A stretch of 64,000 bases of DNA from Nocardia sp. alder85J. Lineage in GTDB: Bacteria > Actinomycetota > Actinomycetes > Mycobacteriales > Mycobacteriaceae. A model generated the notes under the pieces. It saw only the letters and a list, made by a program, of their open reading frames with translations. It searched no databases and was not told the DNA's origin. A program made the position numbers and the translations under genes. Numbering within the stretch: position 1 is the first letter of the stretch; each line of letters starts with the position of its first letter. Positions 25,180 to 34,167 of the stretch are shown here, piece after piece. Location: contig NZ_JAIUCZ020000018.1 of NCBI RefSeq assembly GCF_020176955.2, forward strand, positions 62,001-126,000, read 5' to 3'.

Positions 25180-25968
25180 ATGAGCGAAACCGACAGCGGC
25201 ACAACGCCGGTGGTGCGCTACGAGGTGGACGGCGGCTTCGCCGTGCTGACCCTCGACTCGCCGCGCAACCGTAACGCGCTGTCGTCGCGGCTGGTGGCCG
25301 AACTGCTCGACGGCCTGGACCGCGCGGGCGCCGACGCCGGTGTGCGCGGGGTGGTGCTGACCCACACCGGTAGCACCTTCTGCGCCGGTGCGGATCTGAA
25401 GGAGGCGCTGGACGCCGACCCCGCGGCCGCCGCCGACGAACGCACCCGCTGGGGGGTGGCGATCCTGCGCCGCGTCCTGGAACTGCCGAAACCCGTGGTG
25501 GCGCAGGTGAACGGCCATGTCCGGGCCGGCGGCATGGGGATCGTCGCGGCCTGCGACCTCGTGGTCGCGGGTCCGGAGAGCACGTTCGCGCTCACCGAGG
25601 CGCGGCTGGGCCTGGCGCCGTTCGTGATCTCGCTGACCCTGCTGCCGCGGCTGACCCCGCGCGCGGCGGCGCGGTACTTCCAGACCGGTGAGACCTTCGA
25701 CGCCGCCACCGCCGAACGGATCGGGCTGATCACGGTCGCCGCGGACGATCCCGCCGCCGAGGTGGCCGCGTTGCGGGCACAGCTGCGGCTGTCCTCGCCA
25801 CAGGGCCTGGCCGAGAGCAAGCGGCTGGTCACCGCGCCGCTGTTGGCCGAGTTCGACCGGTCCGCCGATGAGCTGGCGAAACGGTCCGGGTCCTGCTTCG
25901 GCACCCCGGAGGTGATCGAGGGCATGACGGCCTTCCTGCAGCGCCGCCGCCCGAACTGGGCAGAATAG
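25180..25968 (+). CDS. Enoyl-CoA hydratase/isomerase family protein
   Basis: 262-residue crotonase-fold enzyme expected to hydrate the unsaturated carboxylated acyl-CoA made by the preceding enzymes. Oxyanion-hole strings CAGADLKEA (about residues 68-76) and GHVRAGGMGIVAACD (about 110-124) are present; the second catalytic Glu is kept in TEARLGLAP, while the first (Glu144 of rat hydratase) is replaced by Ile, as in some AtuE/LiuC-like members. Good ribosome site (CAGGAG). It is 14 nt behind the dehydrogenase and 6 nt before the regulator gene. Confidence 0.9.
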   Translation: MSETDSGTTPVVRYEVDGGFAVLTLDSPRNRNALSSRLVAELLDGLDRAGADAGVRGVVLTHTGSTFCAGADLKEALDADPAAAADERTRWGVAILRRVLELPKPVVAQVNGHVRAGGMGIVAACDLVVAGPESTFALTEARLGLAPFVISLTLLPRLTPRAAARYFQTGETFDAATAERIGLITVAADDPAAEVAALRAQLRLSSPQGLAESKRLVTAPLLAEFDRSADELAKRSGSCFGTPEVIEGMTAFLQRRRPNWAE

Positions 25969-25974
25969 GTCGCC

Positions 25975-26601
25975 ATGGTCGCGCCCCGGGAACCCCACGA
26001 ACCCAAACAGGACCGCAGCCGTGCCACCCGGCAGCGGCTGCTGGAGGCCACCATCGACTGCCTGGCCGAACTGGGCTGGGCGGCGGCGACCGTCGCCGTG
26101 GTCGCCGAACGGGCCGGGGTGTCGCGGGGTGCGGCACAGCATCACTTCCCCACCCGGGAGGAGCTGATCACCGCCGCGCTCGAGTACATGTTCGACACCC
26201 GCATCGTGCAGTCCCGCACCGAGGCGGCGACGCTGGGCGCCATCGCCGAGGGCGCCGACCGCACCCATGCCGTGGTGGTCTCGCTGGTCGAGTCGTACAC
26301 CGGCACGATCTTCAAAGCGGCCCTCCAGGTGTGGACGCACGCCGCCGCCGACCCGGCGCTGCGCGAGCGCATCGTGCCGCTGGAGGCGCACTTCGGCCGG
26401 GTGTCGCACCGGATGGCGGTCGCGGCGCTCGGCGTCGACGACTCCGATCCGGTGACCCACCACCTGGTCCAGGCCACCCTGGACCTGGCCCGCGGACTGG
26501 GCCTCGCCGACGTCCTGACCGACGACTCCGCCCGCCGCAAGGCCATCGTCGCGCAATGGGCGACCACACTGCACGAGGCATTGCGGGCCCGCACGGTGTA
26601 G
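25975..26601 (+). CDS. TetR-family regulator ending the atu-type operon
   Basis: 208-residue regulator with an N-terminal TetR helix-turn-helix (about 18-65: RQRLLEATIDCLAELGWAAATVAVVAERAGVSRGAAQHHFPTREELITAAL read in parts) and an all-helical ligand domain. The QHHFPTREEL string is the recognition helix end. It lies 6 nt after the hydratase gene in the same direction, so it is probably co-transcribed and autoregulates the operon through an acyl-CoA ligand, as AtuR does in Pseudomonas. That role is inference from context. Confidence 0.88.
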   Translation: MVAPREPHEPKQDRSRATRQRLLEATIDCLAELGWAAATVAVVAERAGVSRGAAQHHFPTREELITAALEYMFDTRIVQSRTEAATLGAIAEGADRTHAVVVSLVESYTGTIFKAALQVWTHAAADPALRERIVPLEAHFGRVSHRMAVAALGVDDSDPVTHHLVQATLDLARGLGLADVLTDDSARRKAIVAQWATTLHEALRARTV

Positions 26602-26615
26602 GTCGGTTGTCCGAT

Positions 26616-26644
26616 TTGGTTCCCCGGCGGAGGCCCGTTAAGCT
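26616..26644 (+). promoter_or_regulatory. Promoter of tRNA-Glu
   Basis: TTGGTT, a 17-nt spacer and TAAGCT (26639-26644) lie about 70 nt before the tRNA, which would give a leader of around 65 nt. It starts 15 nt after the TetR stop, so the tRNA has its own promoter. Confidence 0.45.
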
Positions 26645-26714
26645 GGCGGAGCCTTCCCGCGCGGAAGGCGCGCAGGATCTCGTGGAGCTTCTCCAACGGG
26701 ATCGCAGCGGTTCT

Positions 26715-26787
26715 GGTCCCGTCGTCTAGCGGCCTAGGACGCCGCCCTCTCAAGGCGGTAGCGCGGGTTCAAATCCCGTCGGGACTA
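26715..26787 (+). tRNA. tRNA-Glu (anticodon CTC)
   Basis: A 73-nt cloverleaf: acceptor stem GGTCCCG/CGGGACT (with a G-U closing pair that I recall from other actinobacterial tRNA-Glu genes), D arm with CGTCTAG, anticodon stem CCGCC/GGCGG around loop CTCTCAA, and T arm GCGGG TTCAAAT CCCGT. The anticodon CTC reads GAG, the main Glu codon in high-GC genomes. CCA is not encoded. It sits at the right edge of the inserted atu-type region. Confidence 0.96.
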
Positions 26788-26838
26788 CTTCTCACGCAAG
26801 GGCTCTCGAGCCCGGCTGTCACAGGAATCATGCTCGGC

Positions 26839-26865
26839 ACCGGCCGGGCGAGCCACCCGGCCGGT
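26839..26865. terminator. Bidirectional hairpin terminator
   Basis: A perfect 10-bp inverted repeat (ACCGGCCGGG and CCCGGCCGGT) around a 7-nt loop lies between the tRNA and the convergent glycosyltransferase gene, without a T-run in either direction. A smaller inverted repeat (GGGCTC/GAGCCC) is at 26800-26813. Position and strength fit an actinobacterial I-shaped terminator for both transcripts. Confidence 0.55.
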
Positions 26866-26882
26866 CTCCGGCAGTCACTCGA

Positions 26883-28121
26883 TCAGGCAACGCTCCGGCT
26901 GCCCTGCACCGCATTGCGGAACACCCAGCGCAGTCCGATGAATCGGGTCAGCGTCGCCACCAGGTTGGCCACCACCAGCACGAACAGTTCCAGATGCACC
27001 GCCGCGCTCGGCGCCCACCGGTGCAACGCGAACAGCGAACCACTGGTCAGCACCCAGGCGAACACGAAGATCAGCAGACCCTGGAAGTGCTGCGACACCA
27101 TCCGCGTCGACCCCCGCACCCCGAACGTGAAGGCCCGGTTCGCGGCGGTGTTACCGACCGCGGTGATCAGCAGAGCCAGGAAGTTCGCGGGCTGCGCGCC
27201 GACGATCGCCTGCAACAGCACGTAGAGCAGCGCATAGGCGAGGGTCGAGACGATGCCGATGATGCCGAAGCGCACCAGCTGCCCGACCATACCCAGCGGC
27301 ACCCCGTCCACCAGCGGCTCCCGGCCGATCGCCACCCGCAGTTCGTTGATGGGCAGCGTGCCCGTCGCGAGCCCCTTGGAGACCCGCCACACGCCGAGCA
27401 GGTCCTTGCGCGCGGTATCGACGATGTCCACGCGGGAATCCGGGTCGTCGATCCAGTCGACGGGCACCTCGTGGATGCGCAGCCCGGACCGTTCGGCCAG
27501 CACCAGCAGTTCGGTGTCGAAGAACCACTCGCCGTCCTGCACCAGCGGCAGCAGCTTGCGTGCCACATCGGTGCGCATCGCCTTGAAACCACACTGCGCA
27601 TCGGAGAACCGCGCCTGCAACGACGCCTTCAGGATCAGGTTGTAGCAGCGGGAGATGAACTCCCGCTTCGGCCCCCGCACCACCCGCGACGACCGCGACA
27701 GCCGGGTACCGATCGCCAGATCCGAATGCCCGGACACCAGCGGCGCCACCAACGGCAGCAACGCATTCAGATCGGTCGACAGATCCACATCCATGTACGA
27801 GACGACCTCCGCGTCGGAGGCCTCCCACACCGCGCGCAGGGCCCGGCCGCGGCCCTTGCGATCCAGGTGCACCACCCGCACCCCGTCCAGCTCCGTCGCC
27901 AGCAGCGTGGCGACGGCCAGGGTGCCGTCGGTGGATGCGTTGTCGGCGATGGTTATCCGCGCGGAGAACGGGAACCCGCCACGCAGGTGCGCGTGCAACC
28001 GCCGCACACAGTCGACCAGCGTGTGTTCCTCGTTGTAGACGGGAATCACCACATCGAGGACCGGGGTCTGTACCGGTTCGGGAGTGATGGTGGCCTGCAC
28101 CGCTGTGGCTGTGTCGGTCAT
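26883..28121 (-). CDS. GT2 glycosyltransferase fused to GtrA membrane domain
   Basis: 412-residue membrane protein. The N-terminal family 2 glycosyltransferase (about 20-240) has VVIPVYNEEHTL, TIADNASTDGT, YMDVDLSTDLN (DxD-like metal site) and WFFDTELLVLAERSG, the dolichyl/polyprenyl-phosphate-sugar synthase pattern. The C-terminal half (about 280-400) has four hydrophobic helices of the GtrA type, for example LVRFGIIGIVSTLAYALLYVLLQ. Such fusions probably make and flip a polyprenyl-phosphate hexose for wall glycan modification. ATG start; upstream lies a GTTTCC/GGAAAC palindrome. Confidence 0.9.
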   Translation of the reverse strand: MTDTATAVQATITPEPVQTPVLDVVIPVYNEEHTLVDCVRRLHAHLRGGFPFSARITIADNASTDGTLAVATLLATELDGVRVVHLDRKGRGRALRAVWEASDAEVVSYMDVDLSTDLNALLPLVAPLVSGHSDLAIGTRLSRSSRVVRGPKREFISRCYNLILKASLQARFSDAQCGFKAMRTDVARKLLPLVQDGEWFFDTELLVLAERSGLRIHEVPVDWIDDPDSRVDIVDTARKDLLGVWRVSKGLATGTLPINELRVAIGREPLVDGVPLGMVGQLVRFGIIGIVSTLAYALLYVLLQAIVGAQPANFLALLITAVGNTAANRAFTFGVRGSTRMVSQHFQGLLIFVFAWVLTSGSLFALHRWAPSAAVHLELFVLVVANLVATLTRFIGLRWVFRNAVQGSRSVA

Positions 28122-28172
28122 GTCACCAACGTTCGATCATGTCACTGAACCAGGGCTGCGGCACAGCTGGGA

Positions 28173-28186
28173 GTTTCCTGGGAAAC
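28173..28186. promoter_or_regulatory. GTTTCC-TG-GGAAAC palindrome upstream of the glycosyltransferase
   Basis: A perfect 6-bp inverted repeat with a 2-bp centre, 52 nt before the glycosyltransferase ATG, in an otherwise featureless 110-bp gap after thiD. It could be an operator; no regulator is adjacent. Confidence 0.3.
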
Positions 28187-28231
28187 ATACTGGTCAGGAT
28201 GCCCGTACGGTCCCGGATTCGCGCCTACCGG

Positions 28232-29098
28232 TCACGAGCGTCGGTGCGCGGCCACATCGGCCCGCAATCGCCACAGCGGCGACACCGGCCCGTGCCCGGC
28301 GCCGAGATCGTAAGCGGCTTGCAGGCATCGGGTGGTCCACTCCTTGGCGAAGGCCACCGCGTCGGGCACCTCGTAGCCGTGTGCCAGCGCGCACGCCGTG
28401 GCCGCCGCCAGGGTGTCGCCGCCACCGTGGTCGTTGCCGGTGGCGATGCGGGGCGCCGACAGTTCGTGGAACCGCTCGCCGTCGAACAGCAGATCGGTGC
28501 TGAAGTCCGAGGTGCGCAGATGCCCGCCCTTGACGATCGCCCAGCGCGGCCCCAGCCGGTGCAGCGCCTCGGCCGCCGCGCGAGCGGTCGCGTCGTCGGT
28601 GACCTCGATGCCGGTGAGCAATCGCACCTCGTCCAGATTCGGCGTGATCACGGTCGCCAGCGGAATCAGCGTGTGCCGCAACGCATCCAGCGCCTCGGCG
28701 TGCAGCAGCGGATCGCCGTGCATGGAGGCCGCCACCGGATCCACCACCAGCGGGACGTGCCCGTCGCGCCCGATGCCCAGCTCCCGGCAGACCGCGGCGA
28801 CCGCCTCGATGATCGCCGTCGAGGCCAGCATGCCGGTCTTCGCCGCCCCGATGCCGATATCGGTCACCACCGACCGCACCTGCGCGGCCACCGTCTCCGG
28901 CGGGATCTCGTGGAATCCGCTCACCCCGACCGTGTTCTGCACGGTCACGGCGGCCACCGCGACACAGGCGTGCACACCCAGCAACGCCATCGTGCGGGAG
29001 TCGGCCTGGATTCCGGCGCCGCCGCCGGAGTCGGTTCCGGCGATGGTGAGCACGCGAACCGGGGTCTGCCCGTCGGGGGTGAGCGGCAACAATTTCAC
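28232..29098 (-). CDS. thiD: Hydroxymethylpyrimidine/phosphomethylpyrimidine kinase
   Basis: Phosphorylates HMP and HMP-phosphate to supply ThiE. The 288-residue ribokinase-fold protein carries VLTIAGTDSGGGAGIQADSR at the N terminus, VTVQNTVGV, AAKTGMLAS, VVDPVAASMHGDPLL and the ATP-site string GGDTLAAATACALA near the C terminus. The usual VxxxGD/SGxGCxxxA anion hole reads HGGGDTLAAA. GTG start 6 nt after a TAGGGT -10 element, so leaderless; no riboswitch is seen here, unlike thiC. Confidence 0.94.
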   Translation of the reverse strand: MKLLPLTPDGQTPVRVLTIAGTDSGGGAGIQADSRTMALLGVHACVAVAAVTVQNTVGVSGFHEIPPETVAAQVRSVVTDIGIGAAKTGMLASTAIIEAVAAVCRELGIGRDGHVPLVVDPVAASMHGDPLLHAEALDALRHTLIPLATVITPNLDEVRLLTGIEVTDDATARAAAEALHRLGPRWAIVKGGHLRTSDFSTDLLFDGERFHELSAPRIATGNDHGGGDTLAAATACALAHGYEVPDAVAFAKEWTTRCLQAAYDLGAGHGPVSPLWRLRADVAAHRRS

Positions 29099-29104
29099 GG
29101 TACG

Positions 29105-29110
29105 ACCCTA
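29105..29110 (-). promoter_or_regulatory. -10 element (TAGGGT) of leaderless thiD
   Basis: On the minus strand TAGGGT ends 6 nt before the GTG start of thiD. No ribosome binding site is present in those 6 nt. Confidence 0.45.
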
Positions 29111-29196
29111 GCGACCGCTGCCGCGGCCCGGAGGCGGGTCGGAGGATACGGGCAACGGTTGCGTTTCGACCGGCCCCCGGCCCGGTGACGCCGGGT

Positions 29197-29202
29197 TAGC
29201 GT
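29197..29202 (+). promoter_or_regulatory. -10 element (TAGCGT) of leaderless hydroxyacid dehydrogenase gene
   Basis: TAGCGT ends 7 nt before the ATG at 29210, the same arrangement as at pta and thiE. Confidence 0.4.
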
Positions 29203-29209
29203 CACCGGC

Positions 29210-30202
29210 ATGGACATCCTCGCCTTCGGCGTGCAGGCCGATGAGCAGCCGCTGCTGATCGACGCGCTCGGCGACCGGCACCGGGTGCGCTGCCTGTCCG
29301 AGTTCATGAGCCCGGACACCGCGCCGCTGGCGGCCGGGCACGAGGTGATCAGCACCGGCGTCAACGCCCGCCTCGACGCCGAGGTGCTGCGGGTGCTGGC
29401 CGCCGGCGGCACCCGGATGATCGCGCAGCGCTCCACCGGCTTCAACAACATCGACCTCACCGCCGCCGCGGAGCTGGGGATGACCGTGGCCCGGGTCTGC
29501 GAGTACTCGCCGTATGCGGTCGCGGAATTCGCCTGGACCCTGGCGACGGCGGTGAACCGGCGAATCGTGCGGGCGGTCAACCGCACCCGCGAATTCGATT
29601 TCCGGCTGGACGGACTGCTGGGCCGCGACGTGCACGGCAGCGTGGTGGGGGTGGTCGGCACCGGCAAGATCGGCGTGGCCTTCGCGCGCATCGCGCACGG
29701 CTTCGGCGCCCGCCTGCTCGGCTGGGATGTCGTCGAGAATGCTTGCTGCCGAGACGAATTGGGCATGGAGTACGTCGCCCTGGACCGGCTGCTCACCGAA
29801 TCCGACTGGGTGTCGCTGCACGTCCCGCTGGTCCCCGACACCCACCACCTGATCGACAACACGGCCCTGTCCCGGATGCGCGACGACGCCATCCTGATCA
29901 ACTCCAGCCGCGGCGGTCTGGTCGACGCCAACGCCCTGGTGGAAACCCTGCGCGCCGGCCGGTTGCGGGGTGTGGGCCTGGACGTCTACGAGGAGGAGAC
30001 CGGCCTGTTCTACACGGACAAATCCCTGGCCGGCATCGCCGACGACACCCTGGCCCGCCTGATGACCTTCCCCAATGTCCTGGTCACCTCGCACCAGGCG
30101 TACTTCACCGCGACCGCGGTCGGCCAGATCGTGGCCGCCACGGCCGCGAACGTCGAGGACTATCTGGCCGGCCGCCACTCGGAGAACACGCTGGTTCCGT
30201 AA
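29210..30202 (+). CDS. D-2-hydroxyacid dehydrogenase (LdhA-type D-lactate dehydrogenase)
   Basis: NAD-dependent reduction of a 2-keto acid, probably pyruvate to D-lactate. The 330-residue protein has an N-terminal half-domain with RSTGFNNIDL, the Rossmann motif VVGTGKIGVAFA (about 146-157), and the catalytic triad in INSSRGGLVD (Arg), VYEEETGLF (Glu) and LVTSHQAYFT (His). The VYEEETGLFYTDKS string is characteristic of fermentative LdhA rather than glycerate or phosphoglycerate enzymes. It diverges from thiD and is followed 38 nt later by the convergent epoxide hydrolase gene. Confidence 0.92.
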   Translation: MDILAFGVQADEQPLLIDALGDRHRVRCLSEFMSPDTAPLAAGHEVISTGVNARLDAEVLRVLAAGGTRMIAQRSTGFNNIDLTAAAELGMTVARVCEYSPYAVAEFAWTLATAVNRRIVRAVNRTREFDFRLDGLLGRDVHGSVVGVVGTGKIGVAFARIAHGFGARLLGWDVVENACCRDELGMEYVALDRLLTESDWVSLHVPLVPDTHHLIDNTALSRMRDDAILINSSRGGLVDANALVETLRAGRLRGVGLDVYEEETGLFYTDKSLAGIADDTLARLMTFPNVLVTSHQAYFTATAVGQIVAATAANVEDYLAGRHSENTLVP

Positions 30203-30240
30203 CTCCGCGAACCCGCCACAGCGAAGCGGAGGCCGAGAAC

Positions 30241-31386
30241 TCAGTCCAGGCTCCCGAAGAAGCTGCGGACGTCGGCGATCAGGACGTCGGTGGCCTCGTG
30301 CGCGGCGTAGTGCCCGCCCGCGTCGTTCGGGCCGCCGCCGGTGAGACCCGGGTCGTAGCTGTTCCAGGCCACGATGCGGGCATGGTCGCGTTCGGCGAAG
30401 CGCCGGATCGACCGGAAGTCGCCCGCGAACATCGCCAGGGCGGTCGGCGTGCTGGTCGGCCCCTGCGGATGTTCGGTGGCGTGCGCGTCCTCGTAGTAGA
30501 AGCGGATCGAGGATCCGGCCGTGCCGGTGAGCCAGTACAGCGCCACATTGCCGAGAATGAAATCCGGATCCAGCGATTCGCCGAACAGCTGCGCATTCCA
30601 GCCCAGCAGGCCGATCGGGGAATCGGTCAGCGCGTAGGCCAGGGTCTGCGGCTGCTGGCCGTGGAGGGTGTTGAAGGCCATCTTGTTGTCCAGGAACCAT
30701 TGCAGATGCTGCAACGCGCCCTGATCCTCGGCCGACAGCCCCTCGAACTCCGCCGGATCGCCGGAGGGGAACGAGAACAGCTGGGTGACATGGACACCGG
30801 TCACCCGCTCCGGAGCCAGCCGGCCGAGCTCCGGCGCGATCATCGACCCGGCGTCGTTGCCGATCGCGCCGAAGCGCTGGTAGCCGAGCCGGTCCATGAG
30901 CTCGAGCCAGGCCCGCGCGGTGCGATAGCGGTTCCACCCGGTGCTGCGGGTCGGCCCGGAGAAGCCGAAGCCGGGCAGTGACGGCAGTACCACGTGGAAG
31001 GCGGGCGCCTGCGGATCCGCCGGCTCGGTGAGCGGCGCGAGCGCCTCCAGGTACTCCAGGATCGAACCGGGCCAGCCGTGGACGAGGAGCACCGGCGTGG
31101 CGTCCGCCCGGCTGGAGCGCAGGTGCAGGAAATGGATCTGCTCACCGTCGATCTCGGTGGTGAACTGCGGATACGCGTTCAGCCGCGACTCCAGGGCCCG
31201 CCAGTCGAACTCCTCGCGCCAGTACTTCGCCAGCGCGCGCACCCGATCGCCGGGCACGCCGTAGGCGTCGCCGACGCCGGGCAGTTCGTCCGGCCACTGC
31301 GCCCGGCGCAGCCGGTCGGCCAGATCGTCGAGGCGCACCTGCGGGATGTCGATGCGGAAGGGGCGGATCGCGGTCGTCGAGGTCAT
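30241..31386 (-). CDS. Epoxide hydrolase (EHN + alpha/beta hydrolase)
   Basis: 381-residue protein with the N-terminal EHN domain (about 5-110: FRIDIPQVRLDDLADRL, WREEFDWRALE) and an alpha/beta hydrolase core. Visible catalytic elements are the HGWPGS oxyanion loop, the nucleophile Asp in AIGNDAGS, and a C-terminal catalytic His in GGHYAAHE. Microsomal-type epoxide hydrolases with this layout act on lipophilic epoxides. The ATG at 31386 follows AAGGAGA; a further in-frame start 15 codons upstream has no such site. Divergent from a TetR gene, with a nested palindrome between them. Confidence 0.93.
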   Translation of the reverse strand: MTSTTAIRPFRIDIPQVRLDDLADRLRRAQWPDELPGVGDAYGVPGDRVRALAKYWREEFDWRALESRLNAYPQFTTEIDGEQIHFLHLRSSRADATPVLLVHGWPGSILEYLEALAPLTEPADPQAPAFHVVLPSLPGFGFSGPTRSTGWNRYRTARAWLELMDRLGYQRFGAIGNDAGSMIAPELGRLAPERVTGVHVTQLFSFPSGDPAEFEGLSAEDQGALQHLQWFLDNKMAFNTLHGQQPQTLAYALTDSPIGLLGWNAQLFGESLDPDFILGNVALYWLTGTAGSSIRFYYEDAHATEHPQGPTSTPTALAMFAGDFRSIRRFAERDHARIVAWNSYDPGLTGGGPNDAGGHYAAHEATDVLIADVRSFFGSLD

Positions 31387-31403
31387 GTCGGGCTCTCCTT
31401 TGG

Positions 31404-31453
31404 AACGGAATGCTTTGTTCTGTTTCGACAATAACAGAACGGATCATTCCGTT
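31404..31453. promoter_or_regulatory. Nested palindromic operator between epoxide hydrolase and TetR genes
   Basis: Two perfect inverted repeats share one centre (31428.5): inner GTTCTGTT/AACAGAAC (31417-31424 and 31433-31440) and outer AACGGAATG/CATTCCGTT (31404-31412 and 31445-31453). Each half also contains a local AACGGA/TCCGTT-like dyad. The 50-bp element ends 20 bp before the TetR ATG and covers the likely -35/-10 region of both divergent genes, as expected for a TetR repressor that controls itself and its neighbour. Confidence 0.7.
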
Positions 31454-31461
31454 TCAACTGC

Positions 31462-31467
31462 TAGGCT
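31462..31467 (+). promoter_or_regulatory. -10 element (TAGGCT) of leaderless tetR
   Basis: TAGGCT ends 6 nt before the regulator's ATG at 31474 and lies just outside the nested palindrome, so a bound repressor would cover the -35 region. Confidence 0.45.
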
Positions 31468-31473
31468 GGAGTC

Positions 31474-32127
31474 ATGTCCGAGACAGCTGCCACTGCCGTG
31501 CGCAAGGGTCTTTCCGGCCGCAAGGCGGAGGCGGCCCGCAACGACGGGATCATCCTCGCCGCCGCCCGCGAGGTCTTCCTGGCCGACCCCTCCGCCCCGA
31601 TCGCCGCCGTCGCCGAGCGCGCCGGCGTCGGCATCAGCGCGCTCTACCGCCGCTACTCCTCGAAGGAGGTGCTGCTGGGCACCCTGTGCCTCGACGGCCT
31701 GCGCCGCTACAACGCGGAAGCCGAAGCGGCGCTGGACAATCCGGACGACTGGCAGGCGCTGGTGGAATTCCTGGACCGGGTGGTGGCCGCCGACGTGCAC
31801 TCCCTGACGGTCCGGCTCGCCGGAACCTTCACCCCCGGACCGGAATTCATGCCCGAAGTCCAGCACTCGGCCGAGCTGAACGAGCAGATCCTCGCGCGCG
31901 CACGGCGATCCGGCCGATTGCGGGCCGGAGTCACGGTCGCGGATCTGGGCCTGGTGCTGGAGGCATGCGCTTCGGTGGCGCTGCCGGACGCCGCCCGCGC
32001 CGCCGAACTGCGCCGCCGGGTGCTGACCCTGCTCGTCGACGGCCTGGCCACCGCGGGCGAATTACCCGGCCCCGCACCGGAACCGGGCGAATTCGCGCAC
32101 CGCTGGCGATCCGGCGGCCCGGCCTGA
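31474..32127 (+). CDS. TetR-family regulator of the epoxide hydrolase gene
   Basis: 217-residue TetR protein. The N-terminal DNA-binding domain (about 18-65) reads RNDGIILAAAREVFLADPSAPIAAVAERAGVGISALYRRYSSKEVLLGTL in parts, with GVGISALYRRYSSKE as recognition helix. The C-terminal domain resembles the TetR_C group SbtR (KsdR-like). It is divergent from the epoxide hydrolase gene and the shared nested palindrome makes a repressor/target pair likely. Ligand unknown, possibly an epoxide or its precursor alkene. Confidence 0.9.
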   Translation: MSETAATAVRKGLSGRKAEAARNDGIILAAAREVFLADPSAPIAAVAERAGVGISALYRRYSSKEVLLGTLCLDGLRRYNAEAEAALDNPDDWQALVEFLDRVVAADVHSLTVRLAGTFTPGPEFMPEVQHSAELNEQILARARRSGRLRAGVTVADLGLVLEACASVALPDAARAAELRRRVLTLLVDGLATAGELPGPAPEPGEFAHRWRSGGPA

Positions 32128-32226
32128 AGCAGCCCTGCCCGGCCCACGGCGGAAACCGGGACCTGGCGGCGGTCCCGGCCTCCGCCGTGAGCCGGGCGGG
32201 GCGGTTTCAGGAGATCTCGTGCCCGC

Positions 32227-33882
<1,656 letters not shown>

Positions 33883-33888
33883 TCGAAA

Positions 33889-33994
33889 TCCTCCCTACGC
33901 CGGCATTACCCGGTCAGGTTCGTACGGTCGACGGCCCTGATCCGCCCGTAGATGGGCTAGCCGTCCTCTCAGCCCGCTGGTGCGAGCCCCCGCT
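33889..33994 (-). ncRNA. TPP riboswitch (THI element) of thiC
   Basis: Read on the minus strand, the leader contains the conserved TPP aptamer segments in order: a GGGGG-type 5-prime P1/P2 strand, GGGCTGAGAGGACGG (the CUGAGA pyrimidine-binding box), then CGAACCTGACCGGGTAATGCCGGCGTAGGGA (the CCUGA...UAAUGCCGGCGUAGGGA pyrophosphate-binding half, read in parts). The closing segment merges into the thiC ribosome binding site (AGGGAGG, 8 nt before ATG), so ligand binding most likely blocks translation initiation directly. Confidence 0.95.
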
Positions 33995-34167
33995 GCTTAC
34001 TGCCGATATGAGGTTGTGGCCGTACCCGGAGGTACGCCCCTCGACGATACTCGGCCGCGACCCCGCGCCGCGACCGGTTCGGGATACCCGGTGCGGCCGC
34101 CGCCCGGCGGTAGCCTCACAGCACAGTGCGGCACGGCTACCCGAAAACGCGACGTAAGGCGGCGGAG

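Noticed and set aside
24919..26574. About 550-codon minus-strand frame opposite the hydratase and TetR genes
   Set aside because: Low-complexity antisense translation; the plus-strand genes have intact families and operon spacing.
26715..26787. tRNA-Glu as an active integration site of a genomic island
   Set aside because: No direct repeat of the tRNA 3-prime end and no integrase were found within the window, so island integration is not claimed.
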